Source of the DNA: Blastococcus saxobsidens | GTDB taxonomy: Bacteria; Actinomycetota; Actinomycetes; Mycobacteriales; Geodermatophilaceae | DNA length: 64,000 nt | NCBI RefSeq assembly: GCF_002938435.1 | Contig: NZ_POQT01000014.1 | Location: forward strand, 1-64,000 | Direction: 5' to 3' | In this document: positions 24,782-33,837 of the stretch, in pieces | Layout: each line of letters opens with the position of its first letter | Position numbering within the stretch: position 1 is the first letter of the stretch | Translations under genes and position numbers: made by a program | The notes under the pieces: model-generated | What the model saw: the letters and a program-made list of their open reading frames with translations, nothing else | Told to the model about the DNA's origin: nothing | The model's database searches: none

Positions 24782-26509
24782 ATGAGCGACGAACGAGAGA
24801 CCCCCGGCGACGGCGCCAGCTTCGAGAACCTGGGGCTGCGTCCCGAGCTGCTCGCCGCCCTGGCCGCCCTCGGCTACGAGGAGGCCACCCCGATCCAGCA
24901 GGAGGCGATCCCGCCGCTGGCGGAGGGGCGGGACCTGCTCGGGCAGGCCGCGACCGGCACCGGGAAGACCGCCGCCTTCTCGCTGCCCGTGCTGCAGCGC
25001 CTGGAGGCCCACCGCACCGACCGTGCCCCGGTGGCGCTGGTGCTGGTGCCCACCCGCGAGCTCGCCGTCCAGGTGTCGGAGGCGCTGCACCGCTACGGCA
25101 AGGACCTCGGCGCCCGGGTCCTCCCCGTCTACGGCGGTGCGCCGATCGTCCGGCAGCTGCGCTCGCTGGAGTCGGGGGTCGACGTCGTCGTCGCCACCCC
25201 GGGCCGCGCGCTGGACCTGCTCAACCGCGGCGCGCTGAATCTCGGCCAGGTCACCACGGTCGTGCTGGACGAGGCCGACGAGATGCTGGACATGGGCTTC
25301 GCCGAGGACCTCGAGGCGATCCTGGAGGCGACGCCGGAGGACCGGCAGACCGTGCTGTTCTCCGCGACGATGCCCCGCCGGCTCGACGCGCTCGCCCGGC
25401 GGCACCTGTCGGACCCGGTGCGGATCACCATCGCCAAGGAGCAGGCGGTCGCGGGGGAGGCCCCGCGTGTCCGGCAGACCGCCTACGTGGTGCCCCGGGG
25501 GGCCAAGCCGGCCGCGCTCGGCCGGATCCTCGACGTCGAGGCGCCGACCGCGGCCATCGTCTTCTGCCGCACCCGCGAGGAGGTCGACACCCTCACCGAG
25601 ACGCTCAACGGCCGCGGGTACCGCGCCGAGCCGCTGCACGGCGGCATGAGCCAGGAGCAGCGGGACAAGGTCATGGGCCGGCTGCGCAGCGGGACGGCGG
25701 ACCTGCTGGTCGCCACCGACGTCGCCGCGCGCGGCCTGGACATCGAGCAGCTCACCCACGTCGTCAACTACGACGTCCCGTCGGCGCCGGAGTCCTACGT
25801 GCACCGCATCGGCCGGGTGGGCCGGGCCGGGCGTGAGGGGGTGGCCATCACGCTGGCCGAGCCGCGCGAGCACCGGATGCTCAAGACGATCGAGCGGGTC
25901 GCCGGGGCGCCGATCAAGGTCGAGAAGGTCCCCACGGTCGCCGACCTGCGTGCCCGCCGGCTCGACCTCACCCGGGCCGCGCTGCGCGAGACGCTGCTCG
26001 AGGACGACCTCGACCGCTTCCGCGTGGTCGTGGAGACCCTCGCCGACGAGTTCGACCTGGTGGAGGTCGCGCTGGCGGCGGTGAAGCTGGCGCACGAGGC
26101 GGCCGGCGGCACCGACGACGACGAGGAGATCCCCGACGTCGCATTCCGCCCCGACCGCGGCGAGAAGGCCTCCGGGCGTCGTCCCGACGGCCCGGCCGGC
26201 GGCCGGGGCGCTCGGAGCGAGGCGCGTGGCGACGGCCGCGGCGAGGGCCGGGGTGGCCGGTCGTCGGGCGGCCGGGTGGCCCGGCTGTTCGTCGGCGCCG
26301 GCCGGGACGCCGGCATCCGGCCCGGCGACCTCGTCGGGGCGATCACCGGCGAGACCGGGTTGTCCGGCCGCGACGTCGGCTCGATCGAGATCCACCAGCG
26401 GTTCGCGCTGGTCGAGGTGCCCGAGTCCGCGGCCGACGAGGTCGTCCAGGCGCTGCGCGCCACGATGATCAAGGGGCGCAAGGCGCCGGTCCGCCGCGAC
26501 CGGAGCTAG
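24782..26509 (+). CDS. deaD: DEAD-box ATP-dependent RNA helicase with DbpA-type RNA-binding tail
   Basis: Unwinds structured RNA, typically in ribosome assembly, mRNA decay or cold adaptation. The ATG at 24782 gives 575 residues. Helicase motifs are in order: ATPIQQ, ATGTGKT (57-63), PTRELA, TPGRALD, DEADEML (~162), SATM, ARGLDI and HRIGRVGRAG. Residues about 455-495 are an Arg/Gly-rich linker, and the last ~80 residues (RLFVGAGRDAGIRPGDLVGA onward) match the DbpA/CsdA RNA-binding fold. The stop codon TAG shares the palindrome CTAG with the stop of the convergent gene. Confidence 0.95.
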   Translation: MSDERETPGDGASFENLGLRPELLAALAALGYEEATPIQQEAIPPLAEGRDLLGQAATGTGKTAAFSLPVLQRLEAHRTDRAPVALVLVPTRELAVQVSEALHRYGKDLGARVLPVYGGAPIVRQLRSLESGVDVVVATPGRALDLLNRGALNLGQVTTVVLDEADEMLDMGFAEDLEAILEATPEDRQTVLFSATMPRRLDALARRHLSDPVRITIAKEQAVAGEAPRVRQTAYVVPRGAKPAALGRILDVEAPTAAIVFCRTREEVDTLTETLNGRGYRAEPLHGGMSQEQRDKVMGRLRSGTADLLVATDVAARGLDIEQLTHVVNYDVPSAPESYVHRIGRVGRAGREGVAITLAEPREHRMLKTIERVAGAPIKVEKVPTVADLRARRLDLTRAALRETLLEDDLDRFRVVVETLADEFDLVEVALAAVKLAHEAAGGTDDDEEIPDVAFRPDRGEKASGRRPDGPAGGRGARSEARGDGRGEGRGGRSSGGRVARLFVGAGRDAGIRPGDLVGAITGETGLSGRDVGSIEIHQRFALVEVPESAADEVVQALRATMIKGRKAPVRRDRS

Positions 26510-29112
26510 TCGCCGGGCAACCGCTCCGGCGGGACGGTCGGCGGCACGCGGTTCGGGCCGGCCTCGACCGGCCGGGGGCGGTCCTGCGGGTGCAGGCGCA
26601 CGGCGACCAGCGCGACGTCGTCCTCGGGCCGGCCGTGCACCAGGCGCTCGAGCAGCTCGTCGAGCAGCACCTCCAGCGGCAGGTCGGCGAGCTCGATCAG
26701 CGCCTCGCGCAGCCGGACGATGCCCTCGTCCAGGTCGGAGTCCCGCCGCTCGACCAGCCCGTCGGTGTAGAGCAGGACGGTCGCGCCGCGGTCGAGGGTG
26801 ACCACCGACTCGCGGCGCTTGACCTCCGGGTCGACGCCGAGCAGCAGGTCACCGTTCCACTCCGCCAGCTCCGCCACGCTGCCGTCGGGGTTGATGACCA
26901 GCGGCGGCAGGTGCCCCGCGTTGGCCCAGCGCATGCGGGTGATCCCCCGGGAGAGCTCGTCGGGCGTCTGCTCGAAGCGGGCCACGGCCGCGGTGGCCAG
27001 CGTGGTCATCTGCAGCGTGGTCATCGAGGTGTCCAGCCCGCGCAGCACCTCCACCGGTCCGGCATCGCTGTAGGTGGCGATGCCGCGCAGCAGGCCCCGG
27101 AGCTGCCCCATGGCGGCGGCAGCCTCGGTGTCGTGGCCGACGACGTCGCCGATGACCAGCATCGTGGTGCCGCCCGGCTGCAGAAAGGCGTCGTACCAGT
27201 CGCCACCGACCCGCGCGGCCTCCGCGGCGGGCAGGTAGCGGACGGCGATCTCGGCGTGGTCGGGTTCCGGCGGCTCGGTGAGCAGGCTGCGCTGCAGCCC
27301 TTCCGCCAGCTGCTGCTGCGCCCCGTAGAGCCGGGCGTTGTCCAGCGCCAGGCCGACCCGCTCGGCGACGTCCTGGGCCGTGGAGAGGTCCTCCTCGCGG
27401 GCGGGCGTGCCGTCGGCGTAGTAGACCGTCAGCAGGCCCAGCGTGCGGTTGCGGCCGCGCATCGGCAGGACGACGGCCTCCCGCGGCGCGAGCCGGGCGG
27501 CGAGGTCGCGGGCCTCCCCGGGCAGCAGGAGGGCGACCACGTCCCGCCCGTCGCGGCGGACGGCCACGCCGCTGCGCAGGGCGGTGAGCGCCGGGGAGTC
27601 CGGGGGCATCGCGTCCAACCGCAGCTGCGTGTAGCGGTCCAGGACGGGGCGCATGTCCTCGTCGGCGTGCCAGGAGCCGACGTCGCGAGCGCGGCCGTCG
27701 GCGCCGACGACCGTCACGATGCAGAAGTCGGCGAGCGCCGGGACCACGAGTTCGGGCAGGTGGGCCGTCGCGGTCTGCGGGTCCAGGGCACCGGCGAGGT
27801 CGGCGCTGACACCGGCCAGCAGTGCCAGCCGCCGGGCCGACCGCTCGGCCTGCTCCTGCGCCGCGCGTCGTTCGGTCACCTCCAGGAAGTACACCGACAA
27901 GCCGTCGGGCGTCGGCCAGGCGCTCAGCTCGTACCAGCCGTCCAGCGGCTGCGGGTAGTAGGCGTCGAACAGGACGGGATCGCCGTTGCTGACGGCCTCG
28001 CGGTAGCTCTGCTCGAAGATGCTGCCGCGCGTCGCGGGGAAGGCCTCCCAGAGCACCTCGCCCAGCAATTCGTCGCGGCTGAGCCCGAGCAGTCGCTCCG
28101 CCTGCGCGTTCACGTGGGTGAACCGCCATTCGCGGTCCAGGGAGTAGAAGCCGGCCGGCATGGCCTCGAGCACCCGGGTGACGCGCGTCGACGCCTCGCG
28201 CTCACCGGTGGTGTCGTACGCCGCGCCGATGAGGTGGTCGGTGCGCCCGTCCGGTCCGGGGACATGGCGCCCGCGGGCGTGGATCCAGCGGGTCTGGCCT
28301 CCGGGGAGCACGATCCGGTACTCGACGTCGTACTCGCCGAGCGTGTCCACGCTGGCCTGCAGGGCGTCGGCGTGCCACCCCATGTCGTCGGGGTGCACGC
28401 GGGCGTTGAAGGCGTCCAGCGACCGGTCGAACGTGACCGGGTCGTAGCCGAACATCCGCTGGAGCTGCTCGTCCCACAGGAGCAATCCGGTGGAGGGGTC
28501 GAAGTCGAAGGTGCCGACCTCGCCCGCCTCCTTGGCCAGCTCCCAGCGCAGCCGCTCGTTCTCGTACTGGCGCAGCAGGGCCGACAGCTCCAGCTCGGTC
28601 ATCACCGAGGCGGCCAGCTGCTGCAGCGTCGCGATCTCCGACGGCGCCCACCGGCGCGGCTCCGGGCCGAAGACGCAGAGCGCGCCGACCGGCTGACCGC
28701 TGCCGTCGGTGAGCGCGGTGCCGAGGTAGGAGCCGACGGCGCCCGCGCGCACCGGCGGCAGGTCGGCGACCCGCGGGTCGTCGCGCGCGTCGGTGACCAC
28801 GAGGCACTCGCCCGCGGGCAGCGCCGCGGTGACGGTGCAGAGCGACTCCTCGAGCGGGCCGGTGCTGCCGACCGCGGCCGCGCCCGTGCCGGCGGCGATC
28901 AGCTGGTGGTCGACGAGCAGCGACACCTGGCTGCCCGCCGTGCCCATCAGCCGTGCGGCGAGCTCGGCCAGCCGGTCGAGGCCCGGGCGGTTCCCGGTGG
29001 GCAGCAGGCGCTGCGCGGCGCCGACCCGGACGGGGTCGCGGCGCAGTCGGGTGGCCGCACGATCGGCGAGGGAACCCTCCGCGGCGATCATGCGGTCCGT
29101 GGGTCCGTCCAC
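26506..29112 (-). CDS. Multi-sensor SpoIIE-type serine phosphatase (GAF-PAS-PAS-GAF-PP2C)
   Basis: Large cytoplasmic signalling phosphatase of the RsbU class. GTG 29112 was chosen because AGAAGGG lies five bases upstream, giving 868 residues; the frame is open to 29253. A GAF domain (~30-175) with VGALCVFGPEPRRW is followed by two PAS domains (~190-310 with GTFDFDPSTGLLLWDEQL, and ~315-430), a second GAF (~440-600) and the PP2C domain (~620-850) with VGGDWYDAFLQPGG, IGDVVGHDTEAA and VLLYTDGLVERRD. Overall design repeats the phosphatase at 12395 with an added sensor half. Its target is not in the window. Confidence 0.92.
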   Translation of the reverse strand: MDGPTDRMIAAEGSLADRAATRLRRDPVRVGAAQRLLPTGNRPGLDRLAELAARLMGTAGSQVSLLVDHQLIAAGTGAAAVGSTGPLEESLCTVTAALPAGECLVVTDARDDPRVADLPPVRAGAVGSYLGTALTDGSGQPVGALCVFGPEPRRWAPSEIATLQQLAASVMTELELSALLRQYENERLRWELAKEAGEVGTFDFDPSTGLLLWDEQLQRMFGYDPVTFDRSLDAFNARVHPDDMGWHADALQASVDTLGEYDVEYRIVLPGGQTRWIHARGRHVPGPDGRTDHLIGAAYDTTGEREASTRVTRVLEAMPAGFYSLDREWRFTHVNAQAERLLGLSRDELLGEVLWEAFPATRGSIFEQSYREAVSNGDPVLFDAYYPQPLDGWYELSAWPTPDGLSVYFLEVTERRAAQEQAERSARRLALLAGVSADLAGALDPQTATAHLPELVVPALADFCIVTVVGADGRARDVGSWHADEDMRPVLDRYTQLRLDAMPPDSPALTALRSGVAVRRDGRDVVALLLPGEARDLAARLAPREAVVLPMRGRNRTLGLLTVYYADGTPAREEDLSTAQDVAERVGLALDNARLYGAQQQLAEGLQRSLLTEPPEPDHAEIAVRYLPAAEAARVGGDWYDAFLQPGGTTMLVIGDVVGHDTEAAAAMGQLRGLLRGIATYSDAGPVEVLRGLDTSMTTLQMTTLATAAVARFEQTPDELSRGITRMRWANAGHLPPLVINPDGSVAELAEWNGDLLLGVDPEVKRRESVVTLDRGATVLLYTDGLVERRDSDLDEGIVRLREALIELADLPLEVLLDELLERLVHGRPEDDVALVAVRLHPQDRPRPVEAGPNRVPPTVPPERLPGD

Positions 29113-29249
29113 CGATGCCCTTCTGCCCGGCCCGTCGCCGGAGTCGCGGACCGCTGTTCCCGACTGTTGGAGTGGCGCGGTCCCCGCAGTTATGTCACGG
29201 CTGACCGGTTGGGCGCAACCAACCAGGCGAACAGGTCGAGAGTTCTGGC

Positions 29250-29996
29250 TCACTCGGCCGGGACGACGAGCGTCAGGGCCGTACCGCCGTCATGTTCCAC
29301 GTGCAACCCCGCCCGCCTCAGCAGCCGCCGCAGCGCTCCGACGTCGGAGGGTTCGGCGGTCGTCGTGGCCAGCAGCCGGGCGAGGCGGCCTTTGTGCGTC
29401 TTGTTGAAGTGGCTGACCACCGCACGGGTGCCGTCGGCGCGCTCGCTCAGGACCGAGACGGTCACCGCGCCCGGTACCGGGGCGAGCGCGGCGTAGGAGC
29501 CGCTGCGCAGGTCGACGACGAGCCCCTCGAACCCGGCCAGGACCGGGCCGAGCGCCGGCTTCCACAACGAGCGCAGCGTCGGCAGGCCCGGCAGCGCCGA
29601 CCCCGCGGACAGCCGGTAGGCCGGGATGCGGTCGCCCGCGCCGACCAGACCGAACAGGGCCGACCCCACGGCCAGCCGGCGGTCGGCCCGGCCCCGCTGG
29701 GCGCGGCTCAGCGAGCCGACGTCGAGCGCGTCGTAGAGGACGCCGGTGTAACGCTGCAGGGCGGGCAGCGTCGGCGCCGACCAGAGCGCGGCGTTCCTGG
29801 CGATCTCGGCGTCCTGCTTGGCGGACAGCCCCAGGGCCGCCCGCGCGGCCGGCACGTCCCCGGAGAGCTCGACGAGCGACTCGACGAGTTCGGTGCGCAC
29901 GGGGGTGAGCTCCGCGGCGGAGAGGGCGGCGAGGTCCAGGGGCGCGCCGTCCCCTCCGGGAGCCTTCGTCTCCGAGGGTGGCAGCAGCACGAGCAC
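29250..29996 (-). CDS. yaaA: YaaA family peroxide-stress protein
   Basis: YaaA proteins lower intracellular free iron under peroxide stress and bind DNA in E. coli. The 248-residue product begins with the family N-terminus VLVLLPPSETKAPGG and contains LALQ-like helices, RYTGVLYDALD at about 84-94 and the basic motif SHFNKTHKGRLAR near 200. GTG 29996 is preceded by GAGGCAGG. The frame is open into the upstream exonuclease gene but has no YaaA sequence there. The stop of xthA lies 11 bases upstream, so the two genes are probably co-transcribed as a repair and oxidative-stress pair. Confidence 0.9.
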   Translation of the reverse strand: MLVLLPPSETKAPGGDGAPLDLAALSAAELTPVRTELVESLVELSGDVPAARAALGLSAKQDAEIARNAALWSAPTLPALQRYTGVLYDALDVGSLSRAQRGRADRRLAVGSALFGLVGAGDRIPAYRLSAGSALPGLPTLRSLWKPALGPVLAGFEGLVVDLRSGSYAALAPVPGAVTVSVLSERADGTRAVVSHFNKTHKGRLARLLATTTAEPSDVGALRRLLRRAGLHVEHDGGTALTLVVPAE

Positions 29997-30007
29997 GGAC
30001 GCCTGCC

Positions 30008-30808
30008 TCAGGTCAGGTCGACGACGACCGGCGCGTGGTCGCTGGCGCCCTTGCCCTTGCGCTCCTCGCGGTCGATGAAGGCGCCCTCCACGCGAGCGGC
30101 CAGCGCGGGCGAGCCGAGGACGAAGTCGATCCGCATGCCCTCGCGGCGCGGGAAGCGCAGCTGCGTGTAGTCCCAGTACGTGTAGACCCCCGGCCCGGGG
30201 GTGTGCGGCCGGACGACGTCGGCGAAGCCCGCCTCGACCACGGCGCGGAAGGCGGCGCGCTCGGGCTCGGAGACGTGCGTGGAGGAGGCGAACACCGACA
30301 TGTCCCACACGTCGTCGTCCTGCGGCGCGATGTTCCAGTCGCCCACGAGGGCGACCGGGGTGGACGGGTCCTCGGCCAGCCAGCCCGCCGCGGCGGAGCG
30401 CAGGGCCGTCAGCCACTCGAGCTTGTACTGCAGGTGCGGGTCGGCCAGCGTGCGGCCGTTGGGCACGTAGAGGCTCCACACCCGGACGCCGGCGCAGGTC
30501 GCCCCCAGCGCGCGGGCCTCGGCGGCCGGCTCCTGGCCCTCCTTCGCCGACCACGTCGGCATGCCGGGGAAGCCGACCTGCACGTCCGCCAGCCCGACGC
30601 GGGACAGGACGGCGACCCCGTTCCACTGCGAGTGGCCGACGTGCGCGACCTCGTAGCCCAGGGCGTTGAAGACCATCTCGGGGAACTGGTCGTCGCGGCA
30701 CTTGGTCTCCTGCAGCGCCAGCACGTCGACGTCGTGCCGCTGGAGGAAGGTCGCCACCCGGTCGGCGCGGGTACGGATGGAGTTCACGTTCCAGGTGGCC
30801 AGGCGCAC
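30008..30808 (-). CDS. xthA: Exonuclease III (AP endonuclease)
   Basis: Cuts DNA at abasic sites and degrades 3' ends in base excision repair. The 266-residue protein matches family length and shows all the metal and catalytic motifs: WNVNSIR (6-12), LQETK with Glu34, NGVAVLSR, YVPNGR, GDWNIAP near 156, RIDFVL near 225 and SDHAPVVV at the end. The GTG start at 30808 places the conserved RLATWNV at the N-terminus. It is followed at 11 bases by yaaA. Confidence 0.96.
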   Translation of the reverse strand: MRLATWNVNSIRTRADRVATFLQRHDVDVLALQETKCRDDQFPEMVFNALGYEVAHVGHSQWNGVAVLSRVGLADVQVGFPGMPTWSAKEGQEPAAEARALGATCAGVRVWSLYVPNGRTLADPHLQYKLEWLTALRSAAAGWLAEDPSTPVALVGDWNIAPQDDDVWDMSVFASSTHVSEPERAAFRAVVEAGFADVVRPHTPGPGVYTYWDYTQLRFPRREGMRIDFVLGSPALAARVEGAFIDREERKGKGASDHAPVVVDLT

Positions 30809-30958
30809 GGGACCGCAGTCTACGGAGGCGGAGGGACGCTGCCGGGGCGGCCGTGTCCCTGGATCGGGCGGTCCCGCCGGACGACGACGTCGGAGGCGCC
30901 CCCACCTGCTCGAACGGTGCGATCATGGCGGAATGGAGCGGCGGCGAGAGGTGGCGGG

Positions 30959-32494
30959 ATGACCGTCGGGACGGCACCGCCCATGCCGGGGAGCGATGGT
31001 CAGGGACCCGAGACCCCGGGCCGTCGGCGCGGCTTCGGCGCGGCGCTGGGCTGGACCGCCCTCGGCGCCCTGGTGCCGGGGGCCGGCTACCTCGCCGCCG
31101 GTCGCCGCCGTCTGGGCGCGATCGTGCTCGCCGTCTTCCTGCTGCTCGCCGCCGGCGCCGCCTGGCTGGCGACGGGTGGGCAGCGGCTGGCCGCCCGGAC
31201 CGCGGTCGACTCCGACGTCCTGCTGTGGGCGACCGCCGGCATCGGCGTCCTGGCGCTGCTCTGGATCGTCGTGGTGGTCACCGGCTACCGGATGCTGGTC
31301 CCGCGGGGCATGCCGCGCGGGCGCCACGTGCTGGGCGCGTCCGTCGTCGCGCTGCTCGTGGCGGGGATCGCCGTGCCCGCCGCGCTGGCCGGGCACGTCG
31401 TCGTCACCTCGCGGGACCTGATCGACGGCGTCTTCGCCGACGACCGCCGGTCGGCCACGCTGCCCGAGGCCCAGGACCTGTTCGGCAACCGGGAACGGGT
31501 GAACGTGCTGCTGCTGGGTGGCGACGGCGGCGAGGGTCGTGAGGGCGTGCGCACCGACACGGTGATCGTGGCCAGCACCGACACCGAGACCGGCGACACC
31601 GTGCTGTTCAGCCTGCCCCGCAACCTCGAGGACCTGCCGTTCCCGGCGACCTCCCCGCTGGCCGAGGTGTACCCGGAGGGCTTCGACGCGGGCAGCGAGA
31701 GCGAGAGCCTGCTCAACGCGGTCTACCGCAACGGCCCGGCCGCCCACCCCGACATCCTCGGCGCCACGGACGACCCGGGGGCGGACTTCCTCAAGCTGGG
31801 GGTCGGCGAGGCGCTCGGGCTGCGGATCGACTACTACGTGCTGGTGAACCTGGAGGGGTTCAGCCGGCTGGTCGATGCGTTGGGTGGCATCACCGTCAAC
31901 GTCAACTACTACGTGCCGATCAACGGCATCCCGGACACCCGTCAGCTCCCCGACGACTACATCGCGCCCGGGCCGAACCAGGAGATGGACGGCGCCACCG
32001 CGCTGGCCTTCGCCCGCGGTCGCTTCGGGCTGTCCGACTACGACCGGATGGCGCGGCAGCGCTGCACGATCGACGCGATCGTCGAGGCGGCCGACCCGGT
32101 CACCCTCCTGCAGCGCTACCAGGAGCTCGCCGCCACCACCGAGGACATCGTCAGCACCGACATCCCCCGCTCGGTGCTCGACGACTTCGTCGACCTGGCG
32201 TTCCTGGTCAAGGACGCCGGGATCCGCAGCGTCGTCTTCGACGACACGGTGATCGACCCGGCCTACCCGGACTACGACCGGATGCGGCGGCTCGTCCAGG
32301 ACGCCATCGACCCGCCCGCCGTCGAGCCGTCCGCGCCGCCCGCGCAGGAGACCCCGCCGGCGGACCAGGTCGGTGGCCCGGCCCCGGAGGCCCCGCCCGC
32401 CCCGGTCGACGACGTCACCGACGCGTGCGCCTACGACCGGGCGCGGGCGGAGGAGGCCCTCGCGCAGGGCGAGCCGCCGACGCGGCAGGGGTGA
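30959..32494 (+). CDS. LytR-CpsA-Psr (LCP) family cell-wall glycopolymer ligase
   Basis: LCP proteins attach teichoic-acid-like or arabinogalactan polymers to peptidoglycan on the outer face of the membrane. The ATG at 30959 follows GAGAGG and gives 511 residues. Three or four hydrophobic segments lie between about residues 28 and 150, more than the single N-terminal anchor of most LCP proteins. The catalytic domain (~175-350) has NVLLLGGDGGEGREGVRTDT, SLPRNLE, LVNLEGF and FARGRFGLSDYDRMARQR, the Arg and Asp positions used to bind the lipid pyrophosphate. A Pro/Ala-rich tail of ~60 residues follows. It stops four bases before the convergent glyoxalase gene. Confidence 0.9.
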   Translation: MTVGTAPPMPGSDGQGPETPGRRRGFGAALGWTALGALVPGAGYLAAGRRRLGAIVLAVFLLLAAGAAWLATGGQRLAARTAVDSDVLLWATAGIGVLALLWIVVVVTGYRMLVPRGMPRGRHVLGASVVALLVAGIAVPAALAGHVVVTSRDLIDGVFADDRRSATLPEAQDLFGNRERVNVLLLGGDGGEGREGVRTDTVIVASTDTETGDTVLFSLPRNLEDLPFPATSPLAEVYPEGFDAGSESESLLNAVYRNGPAAHPDILGATDDPGADFLKLGVGEALGLRIDYYVLVNLEGFSRLVDALGGITVNVNYYVPINGIPDTRQLPDDYIAPGPNQEMDGATALAFARGRFGLSDYDRMARQRCTIDAIVEAADPVTLLQRYQELAATTEDIVSTDIPRSVLDDFVDLAFLVKDAGIRSVVFDDTVIDPAYPDYDRMRRLVQDAIDPPAVEPSAPPAQETPPADQVGGPAPEAPPAPVDDVTDACAYDRARAEEALAQGEPPTRQG

Positions 32495-32498
32495 GCGC

Positions 32499-32885
32499 TC
32501 AGTTCATCGCGGCGATCTGCAGCAGGTTGCCGCAGGTGTCGTCCAGCACGGCGGTCGTCACCGGGCCCATCGCCGTCGGCGGCTGGGTGAAGGTGACGCC
32601 CAGGCCGGTCAGCCGGTCGTACTCCGCCTGCACGTCGGCGACCGTGAACGAGTTGTACGGGATGCCGTCGCCGACCAGCCCCGCCTTGTAGGCCTTCGCC
32701 GCCGGGTGGTCGTCGGGCTCGAGCACCAGCTCCACGCCGTCGGGCTGCTCGGGGGAGACGACGGTGAGCCAGCGGTGCTCGCCCATCGGCACGTCGTTCT
32801 TCTTCACGAAGCCGAGCACGTCGGTGTAGAAGCGCAGCGCCTTCTCCTGGTCCTCGACGAACACGCTGGTCAGGGTGATCCGCAC
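32499..32885 (-). CDS. VOC/glyoxalase family protein
   Basis: 128-residue single-module vicinal-oxygen-chelate protein with paired beta-alpha-beta-beta-beta units: ITLTSVFVEDQEKALRFYTD at the start and a second repeat from about residue 75 (FTVADVQAEYDRLTGLG). Potential metal or substrate ligands are Glu53/Glu57 in GVELVLEPDD. The GTG start is 10 bases after the ArsR stop, with GGAGGG in the gap, so it is the second gene of an arsR-VOC operon. Such pairs are common in actinobacteria; the substrate is unknown. Confidence 0.9.
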   Translation of the reverse strand: MRITLTSVFVEDQEKALRFYTDVLGFVKKNDVPMGEHRWLTVVSPEQPDGVELVLEPDDHPAAKAYKAGLVGDGIPYNSFTVADVQAEYDRLTGLGVTFTQPPTAMGPVTTAVLDDTCGNLLQIAAMN

Positions 32886-32895
32886 GGTTCCCTCC

Positions 32896-33168
32896 TCAGG
32901 GATCGATCCGCCACCGGTCGGTGATGGCTCTCAGCGGGGCGGTGTCCAGCTCGTGGAACTTGTAGCGGCCCTCGCGCCGCGTCCGGACCAGCCCGGCGCC
33001 TTCGAGGACCTCCAGGTGCTGGGAGACGGCCTGCCGCGTGGAGGTGAGCCCGTGCCGGGAGATCAGCCGGGTGATCAGCTCGAACAGCGTCTGGCCGCTC
33101 CGCTCCTGGAGCTCGTCGAGGATGGCCCGCCTGGTCGGATCGGCGAGGGCCTTGAACACGTCCCCCAC
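32896..33168 (-). CDS. ArsR/SmtB-family transcriptional repressor
   Basis: 90-residue winged-helix regulator beginning VGDVFKALADPTRRAILDEL, with recognition-helix region TSTRQAVSQHLEVLEGAGL at about 51-69 and a wing RTRREGRYKFHEL. It has no Cys-rich metal site, resembling the SdpR-type subgroup. The GTG at 33168 lies six bases after a TATGGT -10 box, so the mRNA is probably leaderless. A 16-bp palindrome sits in the promoter spacer and is the likely autoregulatory operator. It should control itself and the downstream glyoxalase gene. Confidence 0.92.
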   Translation of the reverse strand: MGDVFKALADPTRRAILDELQERSGQTLFELITRLISRHGLTSTRQAVSQHLEVLEGAGLVRTRREGRYKFHELDTAPLRAITDRWRIDP

Positions 33169-33174
33169 GCGGAC

Positions 33175-33204
33175 ACCATAGGCAAGCACCTGCTTGCATG
33201 ACAA
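33175..33204 (-). promoter_or_regulatory. Promoter and palindromic operator of arsR-VOC
   Basis: Read on the - strand: TTGTCA (33204-33199), 18 bases, TATGGT (33180-33175). The spacer contains the perfect palindrome GCAAGCA-GG-TGCTTGC (33182-33197). The start codon follows the -10 by six bases, so ArsR bound here would block RNA polymerase directly and the transcript would lack a 5' leader. Confidence 0.75.
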
Positions 33205-33270
33205 GGCCTCCGACGGCGACCGGGGGACCGCCCCCGCGTGGGCCGGGGCGGGGGAGCGGAGAATGCCGGT

Positions 33271-33789
33271 GTGCCCGCCGCCGTCGTCCGTCCCGTCACC
33301 TCCGTCGACGAGGCGCTCCGTTCGGAGCTCCTCGCCTGCTGGACCGACGTCACCAACGCCGGGGGAGCCGTCGGCTTCGTGCCCCCGGTGACGCAGGAGG
33401 ACGTCGTCCCGCTGCTGGACAAGCTGCTCGAGGGGGTCCACTCCGGCCGGGACGTGCTCGCCCTGCTGACCGTCGACGGCGGGATGGCCGGCTTCGCCAG
33501 CGTCGTCGGGTCGCTGAGCCCGCTGCGCCGCCACTGGGGAACCGTGCTGCGGGTGCAGGTGCACCCCTCGCGCCAGGGCCAGGGGCTCGGCCGGGTCCTC
33601 ATGGACGGGGTGCACCGGATCGCCCGCGAGCGCGGGTGGGAGTTCCTGCACCTGACGGCCCGCGGCGGCACGGGTGTCGACGAGTTCTACAAGGGCCTGG
33701 GCTACCACGAGGTCGGCCGGCTGCCCGGTGCGATCCGCGTCGCGCCCGGTGACGACCGCGACGAGATCGTCATGGCCTGCCCGCTCTGA
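33271..33789 (+). CDS. GNAT-family N-acetyltransferase
   Basis: 172-residue acetyl-CoA-dependent acyltransferase. The beta-4/beta-5 core reads VLRVQVHPSRQGQGLGRVLM (~91-110), with the acetyl-CoA pyrophosphate loop RQGQGLGR, followed by the C-terminal GVDEFYKGLGYHEVGRLPG typical of small-molecule acetyltransferases. GTG 33271 was chosen over upstream in-frame ATG 33238 because GGAG lies upstream and the family sequence begins there. It is transcribed away from arsR. The substrate is unknown. Confidence 0.88.
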   Translation: MPAAVVRPVTSVDEALRSELLACWTDVTNAGGAVGFVPPVTQEDVVPLLDKLLEGVHSGRDVLALLTVDGGMAGFASVVGSLSPLRRHWGTVLRVQVHPSRQGQGLGRVLMDGVHRIARERGWEFLHLTARGGTGVDEFYKGLGYHEVGRLPGAIRVAPGDDRDEIVMACPL

Positions 33790-33837
33790 GCGCCGCGCCG
33801 GCGGGGCTCGCCACCACCTCAGACCTCGCCACCACCC

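Noticed and set aside
29997-30977. Fusion of yaaA with an upstream frame through the exonuclease gene
   Set aside because: The extension is Arg-rich antisense-like sequence in a different frame from xthA on the same strand, while GTG 29996 starts exactly at the YaaA N-terminus.
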